From: JAYKHL01 sp035284865
GTDB lineage: Bacteria; Cyanobacteriota; Sericytochromatia; S15B-MN24; JAQBPE01
Direction of reading: 5' to 3'
Assembly (NCBI GenBank): GCA_035284865.1
Contig: JAYKHL010000082.1
Span: 1-64,000 of the forward strand
Length of the DNA: 64,000 nt
Shown one piece after another: positions 1-8,796 of the stretch (its first letter is position 1; every line of letters starts with the position of its first letter). The notes beneath the pieces are model-generated. The model ran no database searches. It was not told where the DNA came from and saw only the letters and a program-made list of their open reading frames with translations. A program made the translations under genes and the position numbers.

Positions 1-47
1 TGCGTGTCTTCCGCCACGAGGGCCAGCACCTCGCCAGCGAGGCGGGC
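1..47. repeat. 47-bp exact direct copy of positions 399-445
   Basis: Positions 1-47 match 399-445 base for base and diverge at once on the inner side. The second copy lies inside tdk. The offset is 398 bp, which is not a multiple of three, so the edge copy would be read out of frame. A perfect repeat ending exactly at the sequence edge is typical of a graph-assembly contig end rather than of biology. Confidence 0.8.
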
Positions 48-664
48 TCGCCGGCGGGGGCGCCGGGCGGCCGTCCCGGCACGACATGGCAGGCCCGGCA
101 GCGCGGCTCGTACGCCTCGGCGGCCCCCACGAGGATGATCGGCTCGTCGCGGTGGGCCGGCCGGCCGTCCACGAGGCGCTGGGTGCGGGTGCCCGGCACG
201 CCACAGCACACGCAGATCGCCTGCAGCTTCTCCACCTGCTCCGCCATCGCCATCAGCCGCGGCATGAAGCCGAAAGGCTCGCCCCGAAAATCCAGATCCA
301 GGCCCGTGCACACGACGCGCTTGCCGGCGTCGGCCAGGGCCTGGCAGGCGTCCAGGATGGCCTCGTCGAAGAACTGGACCTCGTCGAGCGCCACGACCTG
401 CGTGTCTTCCGCCACGAGGGCCAGCACCTCGCCAGCGAGGCGGGCGCGGGTGGCCTCGATGCGGCTCCCGTTGTGCGAGTTCACCAGCTCCGCCTCGTAG
501 CGCGCGTCGAGCTCGGGCTTGAACACCTGAACATGCTGCCGGGCGATGTGCGACCGCCGCACGCGGCGGATCAGCTCCTCGGTCTTCCCGCTGAACATGG
601 GGCCGCAGATCACCTCGATCCAGCCCGTCGAGCGCTTGATCTGGTAGAAGCCAAAGGTGGTCAT
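1..664 (-). CDS. tdk: Thymidine kinase (3' end at window edge)
   Basis: Phosphorylates thymidine with ATP in the pyrimidine salvage pathway. The protein has a P-loop GPMFSGKT at residues 21-28, the DEVQFF motif at 94-99, a CVCC pair and a late CRACH that together make the zinc site, and the lasso-like segment VGAAEAYEPRCRAC. These are the hallmarks of type II bacterial thymidine kinases. The ATG lies just after GGAGTCCCCCC. No stop is reached before position 1. About 205 codons are read before the sequence enters a 47-bp exact copy of an internal part of the same gene (399-445), read there in a different frame. The last 16 or so codons are therefore probably an assembly artefact, and the true C-terminus should lie close by, since the family is usually 190-205 residues. 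The family assignment is secure. Confidence 0.93.
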   Translation of the reverse strand, partial: MTTFGFYQIKRSTGWIEVICGPMFSGKTEELIRRVRRSHIARQHVQVFKPELDARYEAELVNSHNGSRIEATRARLAGEVLALVAEDTQVVALDEVQFFDEAILDACQALADAGKRVVCTGLDLDFRGEPFGFMPRLMAMAEQVEKLQAICVCCGVPGTRTQRLVDGRPAHRDEPIILVGAAEAYEPRCRACHVVPGRPPGAPAGEPASLARCWPSWRKTR

Positions 665-763
665 TGGGGGGACTCCTCAGGGGGCAGCCAGGTCATGGTA
701 GCGAAATCCCGGCCGGCGCGGTAGGGCCGCCCCGCCCCCGCGAGCCGCCGCAGCGGGGCCGCG

Positions 764-2143
764 TCAACTCGCGGCCACCTCACCCAGCCCCAGGGGCTCG
801 CCCACCCCCGCGGCAAACGCGGCCTGGCTGGCCAGCGCGCGAGCCGCAAGGGCCTCCCGGCGGACCTTCTTGTCCCGGATCGGGGCCTCCAGCTCCGGCA
901 GGAGGCCCCAGTTGGCGTTCATCGGCTGGAAGTGCCTCGGTGCCGCCCCGGCGATGTAGTGCGACAGCGCCCCGAGCATCGTGTCGCGCGGCCAGGCCAG
1001 CGGCGCCCGGCCCGTCAGCAGGCGTGCCATGTTGCGGCCCGCCACGAGCCCCATCGCCGCCGAGTCGATGTAACCCTCGACGCCGATCATCTGGCCCGCA
1101 GCCAGCAGCAGCGGCCGCCCGCGCCACTGCAGGGTGGGCTCCAGCAGGGCCGGGCTCGACAGGTAGGTGTTGCGATGCATCACGCCAAGCCGGACGAACT
1201 CCGCGTTCGCCATGCCCGGGATCATTCGGAAGATGCGGGTCTGCTCCCCCCACTTGAGCTGGGTCTGGAAGCCCACCAGGTTGAACAGCGAGGCCGCGGC
1301 GTTGTCCTGTCGAAGTTGCACCACGGCATACGGCCAGCGCCCGGTGCGGGGGTCCGTCAGCCCCACGGGCTTCATCGGGCCGTAGCGGAGGGTGTCAGGC
1401 CCCCGCCGTGCAATCACCTCCACGGGCAGGCAGCTCTCGAAAAACACGTGGTCCTCGGGGTGATGCAGCGTGGCGTTCTCGCCGGCCGCGAGGGCTGCCA
1501 CAAAGGCCTCATAGCCCGCGCGATCGAACGGGCAGTTGAGGTAGTCGCCCGGCCCCTCGGCGGCCTCCCGCCGCTGGCCCTTGCGGGCGAGGCCCTCCCG
1601 GCCGGCGCGGAAGATGATCGACAGGTCCAGCGACTCCAGCGTGACGATGGGCGCCGCCGCGTCGTGGAAGAACAGGTAGTCTCGCCCGGCCAGTGCCTGC
1701 AGCGCCCCCGAGAGGGCGTCGGAGGTCAGCGGCCCGGAGGCCACGATCGTGGGCCGCTCCGCGGCGAGATCCGTCACCTCCTCGCGGTGCAAGGTGATCA
1801 GCGGGTGGGCCTCCAGCCGAGCCGTGACGGCCCGAGCGAAGCCCTCTCGGTCCACCGCGAGGGCGCCGCCCGCCGGCACGGCGTGGGCCTCGGCGCACGC
1901 CACGATCAAGGAGTCCAGGCGACGCATCTCCGCCTTCAGCAAGCCGGAGGCCGCCGTCAGGCCGAGGGCGCCCAGGGAGTTGGAGCACACCAGCTCCGCG
2001 GCGTCCGTCGTGTGGTGGACGCGCGTGGGACGCACCCCCCGCATCTCGTAGAGGTCCACGGGCAGGCCGCGCTGGGCGAGCTGCCAGGCGGCCTCGCTGC
2101 CGGCGAGGCCGGCGCCGATGATGCGAGCACGTTGGTCGGACAA
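764..2143 (-). CDS. trmFO: Methylenetetrahydrofolate-tRNA-(uracil-5-)-methyltransferase TrmFO
   Basis: Makes 5-methyluridine at position 54 of tRNA, using methylene-tetrahydrofolate as carbon donor and reduced FAD as reductant. The 459-residue product opens with the FAD-binding GAGLAGSE (residues 10-17), carries ELVCSNSLGA, and near the C-terminus has GQMIGVEGYIDSAA, all characteristic of TrmFO and distinguishing it from the related GidA/MnmG. I chose a TTG start at 2143 because AGGAGG lies eight bases upstream and the FAD motif begins nine codons later; the open frame continues much further upstream but without homology. A possible extended -10 (TGCTACCAT, minus strand 2175-2167) lies just upstream. 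Length fits the family. Confidence 0.95.
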   Translation of the reverse strand: MSDQRARIIGAGLAGSEAAWQLAQRGLPVDLYEMRGVRPTRVHHTTDAAELVCSNSLGALGLTAASGLLKAEMRRLDSLIVACAEAHAVPAGGALAVDREGFARAVTARLEAHPLITLHREEVTDLAAERPTIVASGPLTSDALSGALQALAGRDYLFFHDAAAPIVTLESLDLSIIFRAGREGLARKGQRREAAEGPGDYLNCPFDRAGYEAFVAALAAGENATLHHPEDHVFFESCLPVEVIARRGPDTLRYGPMKPVGLTDPRTGRWPYAVVQLRQDNAAASLFNLVGFQTQLKWGEQTRIFRMIPGMANAEFVRLGVMHRNTYLSSPALLEPTLQWRGRPLLLAAGQMIGVEGYIDSAAMGLVAGRNMARLLTGRAPLAWPRDTMLGALSHYIAGAAPRHFQPMNANWGLLPELEAPIRDKKVRREALAARALASQAAFAAGVGEPLGLGEVAAS

Positions 2144-2197
2144 GCGGGGTTCCTCCTGAAAGGCGCATGGTAGCACGCGACAGGATGCCGAGAAGGG

Positions 2198-2203
2198 TAT
2201 AGA
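2198..2203 (+). promoter_or_regulatory. -10 element TATAGA directly before the flippase start
   Basis: GGGTATAGA ends only six bases before the ATG at 2210, so transcription would begin at or next to the start codon. There is no Shine-Dalgarno sequence. This suggests a leaderless mRNA; the same layout recurs at 27811 and 31051. No -35 box is evident. Confidence 0.45.
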
Positions 2204-2209
2204 GGGGCC

Positions 2210-3670
2210 ATGGAATCCGAGGCGCCGGTGCGCAACCAGGTCGGGCGCGGCGTGGCTGCGCTCGTGGCGCGCTACGGCCTGATCACCCCGCTGTCGCTCG
2301 TGGCGAGCGTGCTGCTGGCGCGCTGGCTCGCGCCAGCGGCCTTCGGCGCCTACGCCTCCGTGGCCTTCCTCGTGCTGGGGCTGGGCAGCCTGTTCGAGCT
2401 CGGGCTGGTCTCGGTCCTGATCCAGCAGCGCGAGCGGCCAACGCCCCACGAGCAGCGCACCGTCTTCACGGCCTACCTTGCCCTGTTCGGGGCGATGGCG
2501 CTGGCGCTCGCCGCAGCGGCCCCGTGGCTCGCCGCCTGGTTCCGGCTGCCACCAGACGGGGCCGCCATGGCCCGCTGCATGACCCTGCCGATGCTGCTCG
2601 GCGTGCTGGGGTGCATCCCCACCGTGATGCTGGAGCGCGACATGCGCTTCGGCACGCTGGCCGCCATCGAGGTCGCGGGCACCGTGGCGGAGAAGGGCGT
2701 GACGCTCGGCCTCGCCTGGGGGGGGTATGGCAGCTGGAGCTTCGTATGGGGCGCGGTGGCGGCCGTCGGGCTGCGCATGGCCCTGCTGAACGCCGCGGCG
2801 CCGTGGCCCGTCGGCCTGGCCTGGGACCGCGGCGTGCTGCGGACGCGCCTGGCCCACGGCGTGTGGTTTCAGGGCATCAACGTGGCCTTCCTGGTGCGAG
2901 AGAACCTGGCGACGCTGGTGGCGGGTCCGGCCTGCGGGCCTCACGCCGTCGGCCTGCTGAACTGGAGCGCTGCCCTTGCCACCCTCCTGCCCTCGAACGC
3001 GCTGGTGATCGCGCAGCGCGTCACCTTCCCGGCGCTGGCCCGGCTGCAAGATGCCCCCGCCGAGGCGGCCGAGTTGCTGCGCCTGACGCTGCGCCGCCTG
3101 TGCCTCGTCACGGCGGCGCCCTCGGCCTGCCTCCTCGTGCTGGCAGAGCCGATCGTGCGGCACGTGTACGGCCCAGCCTGGCTGGAGGCGCTGCCGCTGC
3201 TCGCCTGGATGGTGGCGCGCGCGGGGGTCGCCCAGCTCTTCACGCCGCTGCTGGTGTTCCTCAACGCCCGGGGAGAGGCAGCCGTGGGACTTCGGCTCAT
3301 GCTCGCCACGACCGGGCTGGAGTGGGGCCTGGCGCTGGCGTTGTTGCCCGAATGGGGCCCTGCTGGGGTGGCTGCGGGCGCCGCCTTGGGGGGAGCCCTG
3401 CCCGCGCTGGCGGTGGCCAGACGCGTCCAGGCCACCGCCCCGCTGCGGCCCGTGCGGACCTTCGGCCCGGGGCTGGCCGTGGCGGGGATGCTCGCGGCCG
3501 CAGCCGCGCTGGGGCGGCCCCACGTCACCTCCTGGCAGGCGCTGGCCAGCGCCTTTTTGGGCCTGGTGCTCGCCTGGGGGCTCGCCGTGGCCTGGCTGGA
3601 GCGGGCGTTGCTCCGGGCCTGGTGGGCCGGTCGCCGGGAGCAGGCCGCGGCCCCGAGGGAGGCCGCATGA
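2210..3670 (+). CDS. Polysaccharide/oligosaccharide flippase (Wzx-like, MATE/MVF fold)
   Basis: Likely flips lipid-linked glycan units across the cytoplasmic membrane. The 486-residue protein is almost entirely hydrophobic, with about twelve to fourteen predicted membrane segments beginning with RYGLITPLSLVASVLLARWL. The pattern matches polysaccharide biosynthesis proteins, including the early segment LAPAAFGAYASVAFLVLGLGSLFELGL common to O-unit flippases. The start codon lies just behind a -10 element (2198-2203) and has no ribosome-binding site. It is the first gene of a coupled operon: its TGA overlaps the ATG of the next glycosyltransferase. The substrate cannot be told from sequence, but the four following glycosyltransferase genes make export of a surface polysaccharide the likely role. 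Confidence 0.85.
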   Translation: MESEAPVRNQVGRGVAALVARYGLITPLSLVASVLLARWLAPAAFGAYASVAFLVLGLGSLFELGLVSVLIQQRERPTPHEQRTVFTAYLALFGAMALALAAAAPWLAAWFRLPPDGAAMARCMTLPMLLGVLGCIPTVMLERDMRFGTLAAIEVAGTVAEKGVTLGLAWGGYGSWSFVWGAVAAVGLRMALLNAAAPWPVGLAWDRGVLRTRLAHGVWFQGINVAFLVRENLATLVAGPACGPHAVGLLNWSAALATLLPSNALVIAQRVTFPALARLQDAPAEAAELLRLTLRRLCLVTAAPSACLLVLAEPIVRHVYGPAWLEALPLLAWMVARAGVAQLFTPLLVFLNARGEAAVGLRLMLATTGLEWGLALALLPEWGPAGVAAGAALGGALPALAVARRVQATAPLRPVRTFGPGLAVAGMLAAAAALGRPHVTSWQALASAFLGLVLAWGLAVAWLERALLRAWWAGRREQAAAPREAA

Positions 3671-4632
3671 GCCTCCCCCGCCTCGCCATCGTCATCGTCA
3701 GCTGGAACACGCGGGGGGACGTGCTGGCCTGCCTGGCCTCGCTGCGCGCGGCGGCCGTCAGCCTGCCCCACGAGACCTGGGTGGTGGACAACGCCTCAAC
3801 GGACGGCACTGCGGACGCCATCGCCGAGCGCCACCCTGAGGTGCGCCTGGTGCGCGCGTCCGAGAACCTCGGCTTCGCCCGCGGCAACAACCTGGCCCTG
3901 GCCGCCCTCGAGGCCGAGCACGTGTTGCTGCTGAACCCGGACACCCTGGTGCCACCCGGGGCCGTGGAGCAACTGGTGGCTCACCTCGAGGCGCACCCAG
4001 AGGTTGGCGCTGTCGGCCCCCGGCTCATCTTCGGAGACGGCACCTTCCAGCTGTCGGCCATGCCTTTCGTGGCGCCCTGGGACCTGTACTGGGAGCACGC
4101 CCGCTTCCCGGCCAGCCTTCAGCCCCGGGCGCAGCGCGTTCCGAGGCGCCTCTACGCCCTCCCCGAGGCAGGGGCTTGCCCCGTCGACATGGTCATCGGC
4201 GCGGCCCTGCTGGTGCGGGGCGAGGTCCTCTCCCGCGTCGGGTTGCTCGACGAGGGCTATTTCATGTACGGGGAGGAGATGGACTGGTGCTGGCGCATCC
4301 GCCAGGCTGGCTGGGGCGTGGACTGGCTGGCCGGGGCCACCATCACCCACCTCGGGGGCCGGGCGGCGGCCCAGGTGCCGCTCTCCACCCTGGCCCACCG
4401 GTTCGGCAGCACCTTCCGCTTCCTGCGGCTGCACCGGGGCCCAGGCGCCGAGCGCCGGGCGCGCCTGGCGCTGTTCCTCGCGGCGGTCCAGAACCTGGGC
4501 TGGGGCGGCCTGCGCACCTTGCTCGGCAGGCAGCCCCGGGAAGCCTGGCGCCGCGAGTGGACCGAGGCTCGCGTCGCGCTCGCGACGGCCTGGCACGGCC
4601 AGGCGGCCGGGCACGGCCCGCGCGCAGGGTAA
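3667..4632 (+). CDS. Family 2 glycosyltransferase, rhamnosyltransferase-like
   Basis: Cytoplasmic GT-A enzyme that transfers a sugar from a nucleotide donor to a growing glycan. The 321-residue protein begins with AIVIVSWNTRGDVLACLASL, continues with WVVDNASTDGTADAI, and has LLLNPDTLVPPG carrying the DxD-type metal site. It ends with the MYGEEMDWCWRIRQAGW segment typical of rhamnosyltransferase-like GT2 enzymes. The ATG overlaps the stop of the flippase gene (ATGA), which implies translational coupling. It is a clear paralogue of the N-terminal half of the next protein, sharing VSWNTRG, VDNAS-DGT, NLGFARGNN and LLNPDT. Donor and acceptor are unknown. Confidence 0.9.
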   Translation: MSLPRLAIVIVSWNTRGDVLACLASLRAAAVSLPHETWVVDNASTDGTADAIAERHPEVRLVRASENLGFARGNNLALAALEAEHVLLLNPDTLVPPGAVEQLVAHLEAHPEVGAVGPRLIFGDGTFQLSAMPFVAPWDLYWEHARFPASLQPRAQRVPRRLYALPEAGACPVDMVIGAALLVRGEVLSRVGLLDEGYFMYGEEMDWCWRIRQAGWGVDWLAGATITHLGGRAAAQVPLSTLAHRFGSTFRFLRLHRGPGAERRARLALFLAAVQNLGWGGLRTLLGRQPREAWRREWTEARVALATAWHGQAAGHGPRAG

Positions 4633-4641
4633 GGGCCTGGC

Positions 4642-6561
4642 ATGGCAGCAGCCCGCACCACCGTCGTGATCGTCTCGTGGAACACCCGTGGGCTGCTGGA
4701 GGCCTGCCTGCGGCGCGTCTACGCCGCGAGGCCGGGCACGCCGGTGGTGGTGGTCGACAACGCCTCGTCGGACGGCACCGTCGAGGCCCTCGCGCCGGCC
4801 TTTCCGCAGGCCACGTGGCTGCCCCAGGCCGAGAACCTGGGCTTTGCACGCGGCAACAACGTGGGCCTTGCAGGTGTCGCCACGGAGTTCGTCTGGCTGC
4901 TGAACCCGGACACGGAGCCAGGCCCCGACGCCCTCGCGGCGCTGGAGGGCTGGCTGGACACCCACCCCGAGGCCGCAGCGGTGGGTGCGGGGCTGCTCAA
5001 CCCCGACGGCAGCCCGCAGCCGTGTGCCTTCCAGCTGCCGACAGCGGCCGCCACGCTGGCCGAGTGGTGCCTGCTGCCGGGCCCCCTGGCGCGGCTGCGA
5101 GATCGGCTGTGGCGGCTCGGTCCCCGGCGGGCAGCGGGCCGCACGGGCTGGGTGCTCGGAGCCGCGATGCTGGTGCGCGCCTCCGTGCTGCGCGAGGTCG
5201 GGGGGCTGCGCGAGGACTTCTTCATGTACGCCGAAGAGCTGGAGTGGTGCCGCCGCGCCACGCAGGCCGGGTGGGAGGTCCACCTCGCGCCGGAGGCTGA
5301 CGTGGTGCACCACGGCGGCGCGGCCACCTCCCAGGTGCGAGAGGCGATGCGGGTGGCCCTGTTCGAGAGCCGGGGGCGCTACATGGCATCCGAGCTCGGG
5401 GGCGCGCGGCGCACCACCTGGCTCGCAATCGCGGCCCTCGTGGCGGCCTGGAACACGGCCTGGGTGGCCCTCCGACGCCCCTCGGGCTGGACGCCCGGCC
5501 TGGCCTGGCGCCTGTGGCACGCGTGGCGGCGGGGGCTGGCGGCAAGGCCCGCGCCCCCGCCCGTCGTGCTGCAAGGGGCTGTCCACGAGGCCCTCGCGCC
5601 CCTCATCCCCGCTGACGCGGACCTTCTCCCCTGGGGAGAAGGGAGCGCCCTGCCTTCGCCCCCCACCGGGGAACCAGACGGTGAGGTCCCCCCGGGGGCC
5701 ACCGGGCCCGAGGCCCCCCCGGGGGTCACCGGGCCCGAGGCCCCTTTGCTCCCAGGAGCGGGTGATTGGAAGCCGGGTGAGGGACGTGGCGGCCGCCCCC
5801 GCGTCAGCGCCGTGCTGATCGCCCGCAACGAGGCCACCCGGCTGCCCGGGTGCCTGGAGGCCCTCCAGGCCTCGGGGCTGGTGGACGAGGTGGTGGTGGT
5901 CGATGACGCCAGCACCGACGGCTCGGCCGAGGTGGCCGCGCGAGCGGGGGCGCGGGTGCTCGTGCACCCGCACGTCGGCGAGAACTGGGATCTCAACAAG
6001 AACGTCGGGATGGATGCCGCCCGCGGCGACTGGGTGCTGCTGATCGACGCGGATGAGCGACTCGCGCCCGGCGCCGCGGCCACGATTGCCCGAGCCCTGG
6101 CCGGAGGGGCCTCGTGTGCGGCGTACTGGCTGCCTCGGCAGGAGTGGTACTTCGGACGCTGGGCCCGCCACGCCACGGCCGGGGCGCGCGTGCTCCGGCT
6201 GGTGCGGCGGGGGGCCGTCCGCTTCGAGGGTGAGCGCCTGCATGCCCACCCCCGCGTGGATGGCCCGGTGGGGCAGCTGGCGGCGGCGCTGGTCCACGAG
6301 CCCTACCCGACGATCGGTGCCTATGTTGCCAAGACCTGGCTTTACACCGATCATGAGGCGCGTGTCCGCCACGCGGCGGGGGAACGTGCGGGGCTCGGCG
6401 AGGTGCTGGCCGCCCCGCTGCGGCACCTCTGGCACCGGGGCTGGCGACAGCAGGGGTGGCGAGACGGCTGGGCCGGCCTGGTGTACTGTGTCGTCACCGT
6501 GCTCTACCCGACCCGCCAGGCCTGGCGGCTGTGGCGCCTGGGGCGCCGGGACCGGTCATGA
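4642..6561 (+). CDS. Two-domain glycosyltransferase (GT2-GT2 fusion)
   Basis: The 639 residues hold two complete GT2 domains. Residues 1-300 repeat the rhamnosyltransferase-like pattern (VIVSWNTRGLLEACL, VVDNASSDGTVEAL, LLNPDTEPGPD, MYAEELEWCRRATQAGW). Residues 390-639 form a different GT2 of the lipopolysaccharide core/WaaE type (SAVLIARNEATRLPGCLEAL, VVDDASTDGS, NKNVGMDAARGDWVLLIDADE). A Pro/Gly/Glu linker (about 315-385) joins them and contains two copies of GPEAPPG-like sequence. Its DNA holds a perfect palindrome at 5621-5641. The stop overlaps the ATG of the next gene. Two consecutive sugar additions by one polypeptide are plausible. A sequencing-independent alternative is that two genes fused when a repeat element converted the spacer into coding sequence. 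Confidence 0.85.
   Translation: MAAARTTVVIVSWNTRGLLEACLRRVYAARPGTPVVVVDNASSDGTVEALAPAFPQATWLPQAENLGFARGNNVGLAGVATEFVWLLNPDTEPGPDALAALEGWLDTHPEAAAVGAGLLNPDGSPQPCAFQLPTAAATLAEWCLLPGPLARLRDRLWRLGPRRAAGRTGWVLGAAMLVRASVLREVGGLREDFFMYAEELEWCRRATQAGWEVHLAPEADVVHHGGAATSQVREAMRVALFESRGRYMASELGGARRTTWLAIAALVAAWNTAWVALRRPSGWTPGLAWRLWHAWRRGLAARPAPPPVVLQGAVHEALAPLIPADADLLPWGEGSALPSPPTGEPDGEVPPGATGPEAPPGVTGPEAPLLPGAGDWKPGEGRGGRPRVSAVLIARNEATRLPGCLEALQASGLVDEVVVVDDASTDGSAEVAARAGARVLVHPHVGENWDLNKNVGMDAARGDWVLLIDADERLAPGAAATIARALAGGASCAAYWLPRQEWYFGRWARHATAGARVLRLVRRGAVRFEGERLHAHPRVDGPVGQLAAALVHEPYPTIGAYVAKTWLYTDHEARVRHAAGERAGLGEVLAAPLRHLWHRGWRQQGWRDGWAGLVYCVVTVLYPTRQAWRLWRLGRRDRS
5621..5641. repeat. Perfect palindrome in the linker of the double glycosyltransferase
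   Basis: CCTTCTCCCC and GGGGAGAAGG flank a single central T. Similar CCCTTCTCCCC-type palindromes are well-known intergenic repeats in other high-G+C bacteria. Here it lies in frame between the two GT2 domains. No second copy was noticed in this window. Confidence 0.6.
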
Positions 6562-7562
6562 CGACGTCGCTGCCCTTCATCTCCGTGATCGTGCCCGCCC
6601 GGGATCGGCCGACGGCGCTGTCGGCGCTGCTGGCGGCCCTGGCCGACCAGAGCTACCCGCCAGGCCAGTTCGAGGTGCTGATCTGCGACGACGGCTCGGA
6701 GCCCCCCCTGGCGGAGCGCGTGCCCGCGAGGCAGGGGGTCCTCACGGTGCGATACCTGCGCGCGGAGCAGGGCGGGCCGGCGGTGGCCCGCAACCGCGGC
6801 GTGCAGCAGGCCCGGGGCTCGATCCTGGCCTTCACGGACGACGACTGCCTGCCGGACCCTGGCTGGCTCGAGGCGATCGCCGAGGCCTTCGCGAGCCAGG
6901 GCTGTGAGGCCGTGCACGGCCCCACCCGCTCCAGCGTCCCCCCGCTGGAGGGCATCGTCCATAGCGTGCACGCCGTCCGCCCCGAGGACGGGGTCGCCAC
7001 GGCCAACCTCGCCGTCTCGCGCACGGCGCTGCAGGCCGTGGGGGGCTTTGACGAGACCTTCACCAGCCCCTACTTCGAGGACGAGGACCTGGCCCGCCGC
7101 ATCGAGGCGATGGTCGGCCCGATCACCTGGTCCGAGGACGTCCGTGTCGAGCACCCCCCTCGCCCGAGCGGCTTTGCCGCGGCCTGGCGGGGGGCGGGGC
7201 ACTGGCGCTGGCTCCCCTACATGGAGCGCCAGCACCCGGGCGTCCGGGCGGGGGCGATGCGCGGCGTGCGGCTGCGGGTCGCGGCCAAGTCGGCCCTGAT
7301 CGTGCTGGGGCTCGCTCCCCTGGCCGGTGCCCCGGCCTCGTTCGGGCTCGGCCTGGTGGCCCTGGCCGCCTGGCAGGCGCGCCGGCTGCGGCGGGTGCTG
7401 GGCATCGCACTGGCCCACGGCTGGCGGGTGCCGCTCGGCACGCAGCTGGCCTACGTGGCGGGGGAGTGGCTGCTGGACTACCGCCGCTGGGCGGCCTACG
7501 TCGAGGGGCGCGGCATCGAGCCCGTCGAACGCGACGAGGCCGAGGAGGAGCTGGGGTTTTGA
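6558..7562 (+). CDS. Family 2 glycosyltransferase with C-terminal membrane segment
   Basis: GT-A glycosyltransferase of 334 residues. The N-terminus has FISVIVPARDRPTALSALL, then ICDDGSEPPL, GGPAVARNRGV and ILAFTDDDCLPDPGWL, the DDD/DxD metal-binding centre of GT2 enzymes. A hydrophobic stretch around residues 235-270 (LIVLGLAPLAGAPASFGLG) suggests membrane attachment. The ATG overlaps the preceding stop, and its own TGA overlaps the TTG of the next gene, so it sits in the middle of the glycan operon. Sugar specificity is unknown. Confidence 0.88.
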   Translation: MTTSLPFISVIVPARDRPTALSALLAALADQSYPPGQFEVLICDDGSEPPLAERVPARQGVLTVRYLRAEQGGPAVARNRGVQQARGSILAFTDDDCLPDPGWLEAIAEAFASQGCEAVHGPTRSSVPPLEGIVHSVHAVRPEDGVATANLAVSRTALQAVGGFDETFTSPYFEDEDLARRIEAMVGPITWSEDVRVEHPPRPSGFAAAWRGAGHWRWLPYMERQHPGVRAGAMRGVRLRVAAKSALIVLGLAPLAGAPASFGLGLVALAAWQARRLRRVLGIALAHGWRVPLGTQLAYVAGEWLLDYRRWAAYVEGRGIEPVERDEAEEELGF

Positions 7563-8761
7563 GGATCGCCCTGGTCTGCTCCGAGGTGATCCGGGAGAGC
7601 GGCCATGGGCGGTACATGCTCGAGCTGGCCCGGCGCCTGGCGCCCCGCCACGAGGTGCACGTCTACAGCCACCTGTTCCAGCCCGTGCCCGGCGTGACGC
7701 ACCACCCCGTGTCGGCCCACCTCGGCGTCAACCTGTGGCGGCTGCTGACCTTCTGGTGGGGCGCCACCCGCGCGCTGGGACGTGAGCCGTTCGACGTGGT
7801 CCACACCATCGGGGGCTGCTGCGCCCGCCGCGACGTGGTGACGGCACAGTTCTGCCAGCGTCCCTGGGGGGAGGAGCTGGCCCGGCTCGCCCGGGATGAC
7901 CGTCGCGCTCGGGCGCTCGGCCAGCCGCCGCTGTTGCCGGGCAGCCCGCTGCGCCACCTCTACCACCACCTCTACTGGCGGGTGGCGGACCTGTTCGAGG
8001 CGCCGGCCTTCCGGGCCCGCCCGGGCAAGCGGTTGATCGCCGTGTCGGCGGGCGTGCGCGAGGAGCTCGTGCGCTGCTACGGCGTTCCTCGCGACGCCGT
8101 GGCCGTGATCCACAACGGCGTCGAGCCGGCCGAATTCACGGCTGAGGCGCTGACCCCGCTGCGAGGGCCGACGCGGGAGGCCCTCGGGCTGCCCGCGGAC
8201 GCCCCCGTGGTGCTCTACGTCGGGGATTTCTACCGCAAGGGGCTGGCCGTCGCGATCGCCGCGTTCGCCGCCGCAGGCCGCCCCGAGGCCTGGCTCCTGG
8301 TCGTCGGGCGCGGCGAGTACGACGCCTTCCGGGCCCTCGCCGAACGCCTCGGCGTGGCCGACCGGGTGCGCTTCACCGGGTTCGTGCCGGACACCCGACC
8401 CTACTTCGCGGCCGCCGATGCCTTCGTGTTCCCCACCCGCTACGAGCCGTTCGGGATGGTCGTGACGGAGGCGATGGCCGCCGGGTTGCCCGTCGTCACC
8501 ACCCGCGTGGCGGGGGCGGCTGAGGTGATCGCCGACGGGGAGGAGGGCCTGCTCGTGGACGACCCGACCGACGCCACCGGCCTCGGGCGGGCGCTGGCCT
8601 CGGTGCTCGCCGACCCGATGCGGGCCGCCGCCCTCGGGCGAGCCGCCCGACGCAAGGCCGCCACCGTGAGCTGGGACCGCATCGCGGCCGAGACGGAGGC
8701 CGTCTACACGGCGCTGGTCGCGGCCCGCGCCGCGCCTCGCCGAGTCCGGTCCCTGTGGTAG
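7559..8761 (+). CDS. Family 4 glycosyltransferase (GT-B)
   Basis: Retaining GT-B glycosyltransferase, 400 residues. The N-terminal Rossmann half begins RIALVCSEVIRESGHGRYMLELA. The C-terminal half contains VLYVGDFYRKGLAVAIAAFA, VVGRGEYDAFRALAERLGVADRVRFTG and the donor-binding FPTRYEPFGMVVTEAMAAGLPVV (EPFGxxxxEAMAxGxPVV), standard for family GT4. The TTG start is chosen because it overlaps the previous stop (TTGA) and puts RIALVCS at the N-terminus. It closes the 2210-8761 operon. Probable role is a further sugar addition to the exported glycan. Confidence 0.9.
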   Translation: MRIALVCSEVIRESGHGRYMLELARRLAPRHEVHVYSHLFQPVPGVTHHPVSAHLGVNLWRLLTFWWGATRALGREPFDVVHTIGGCCARRDVVTAQFCQRPWGEELARLARDDRRARALGQPPLLPGSPLRHLYHHLYWRVADLFEAPAFRARPGKRLIAVSAGVREELVRCYGVPRDAVAVIHNGVEPAEFTAEALTPLRGPTREALGLPADAPVVLYVGDFYRKGLAVAIAAFAAAGRPEAWLLVVGRGEYDAFRALAERLGVADRVRFTGFVPDTRPYFAAADAFVFPTRYEPFGMVVTEAMAAGLPVVTTRVAGAAEVIADGEEGLLVDDPTDATGLGRALASVLADPMRAAALGRAARRKAATVSWDRIAAETEAVYTALVAARAAPRRVRSLW

Positions 8762-8764
8762 GAT
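8756..8764 (+). promoter_or_regulatory. Extended -10 element before the transketolase genes
   Basis: TGGTAGGAT overlaps the end of the upstream glycosyltransferase gene, 32 bases before the ATG at 8797. It matches the TGGTANNAT pattern seen at several starts in this window. No clear -35 is present. Confidence 0.4.
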
Positions 8765-8796
8765 GAAGCGTCCGCCGCCCTGTCCGAGAGGTCGCC

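Noticed and set aside
3796..6435. Long open frame on the minus strand across the glycosyltransferase genes (also 764-3523 upstream of trmFO and 30889-33357)
   Set aside because: Stops are rare in such G+C-rich DNA. The translated sequences are compositionally odd, without motifs, and the plus strand encodes clear glycosyltransferases (or the TrmFO frame simply extends upstream of its ribosome site).
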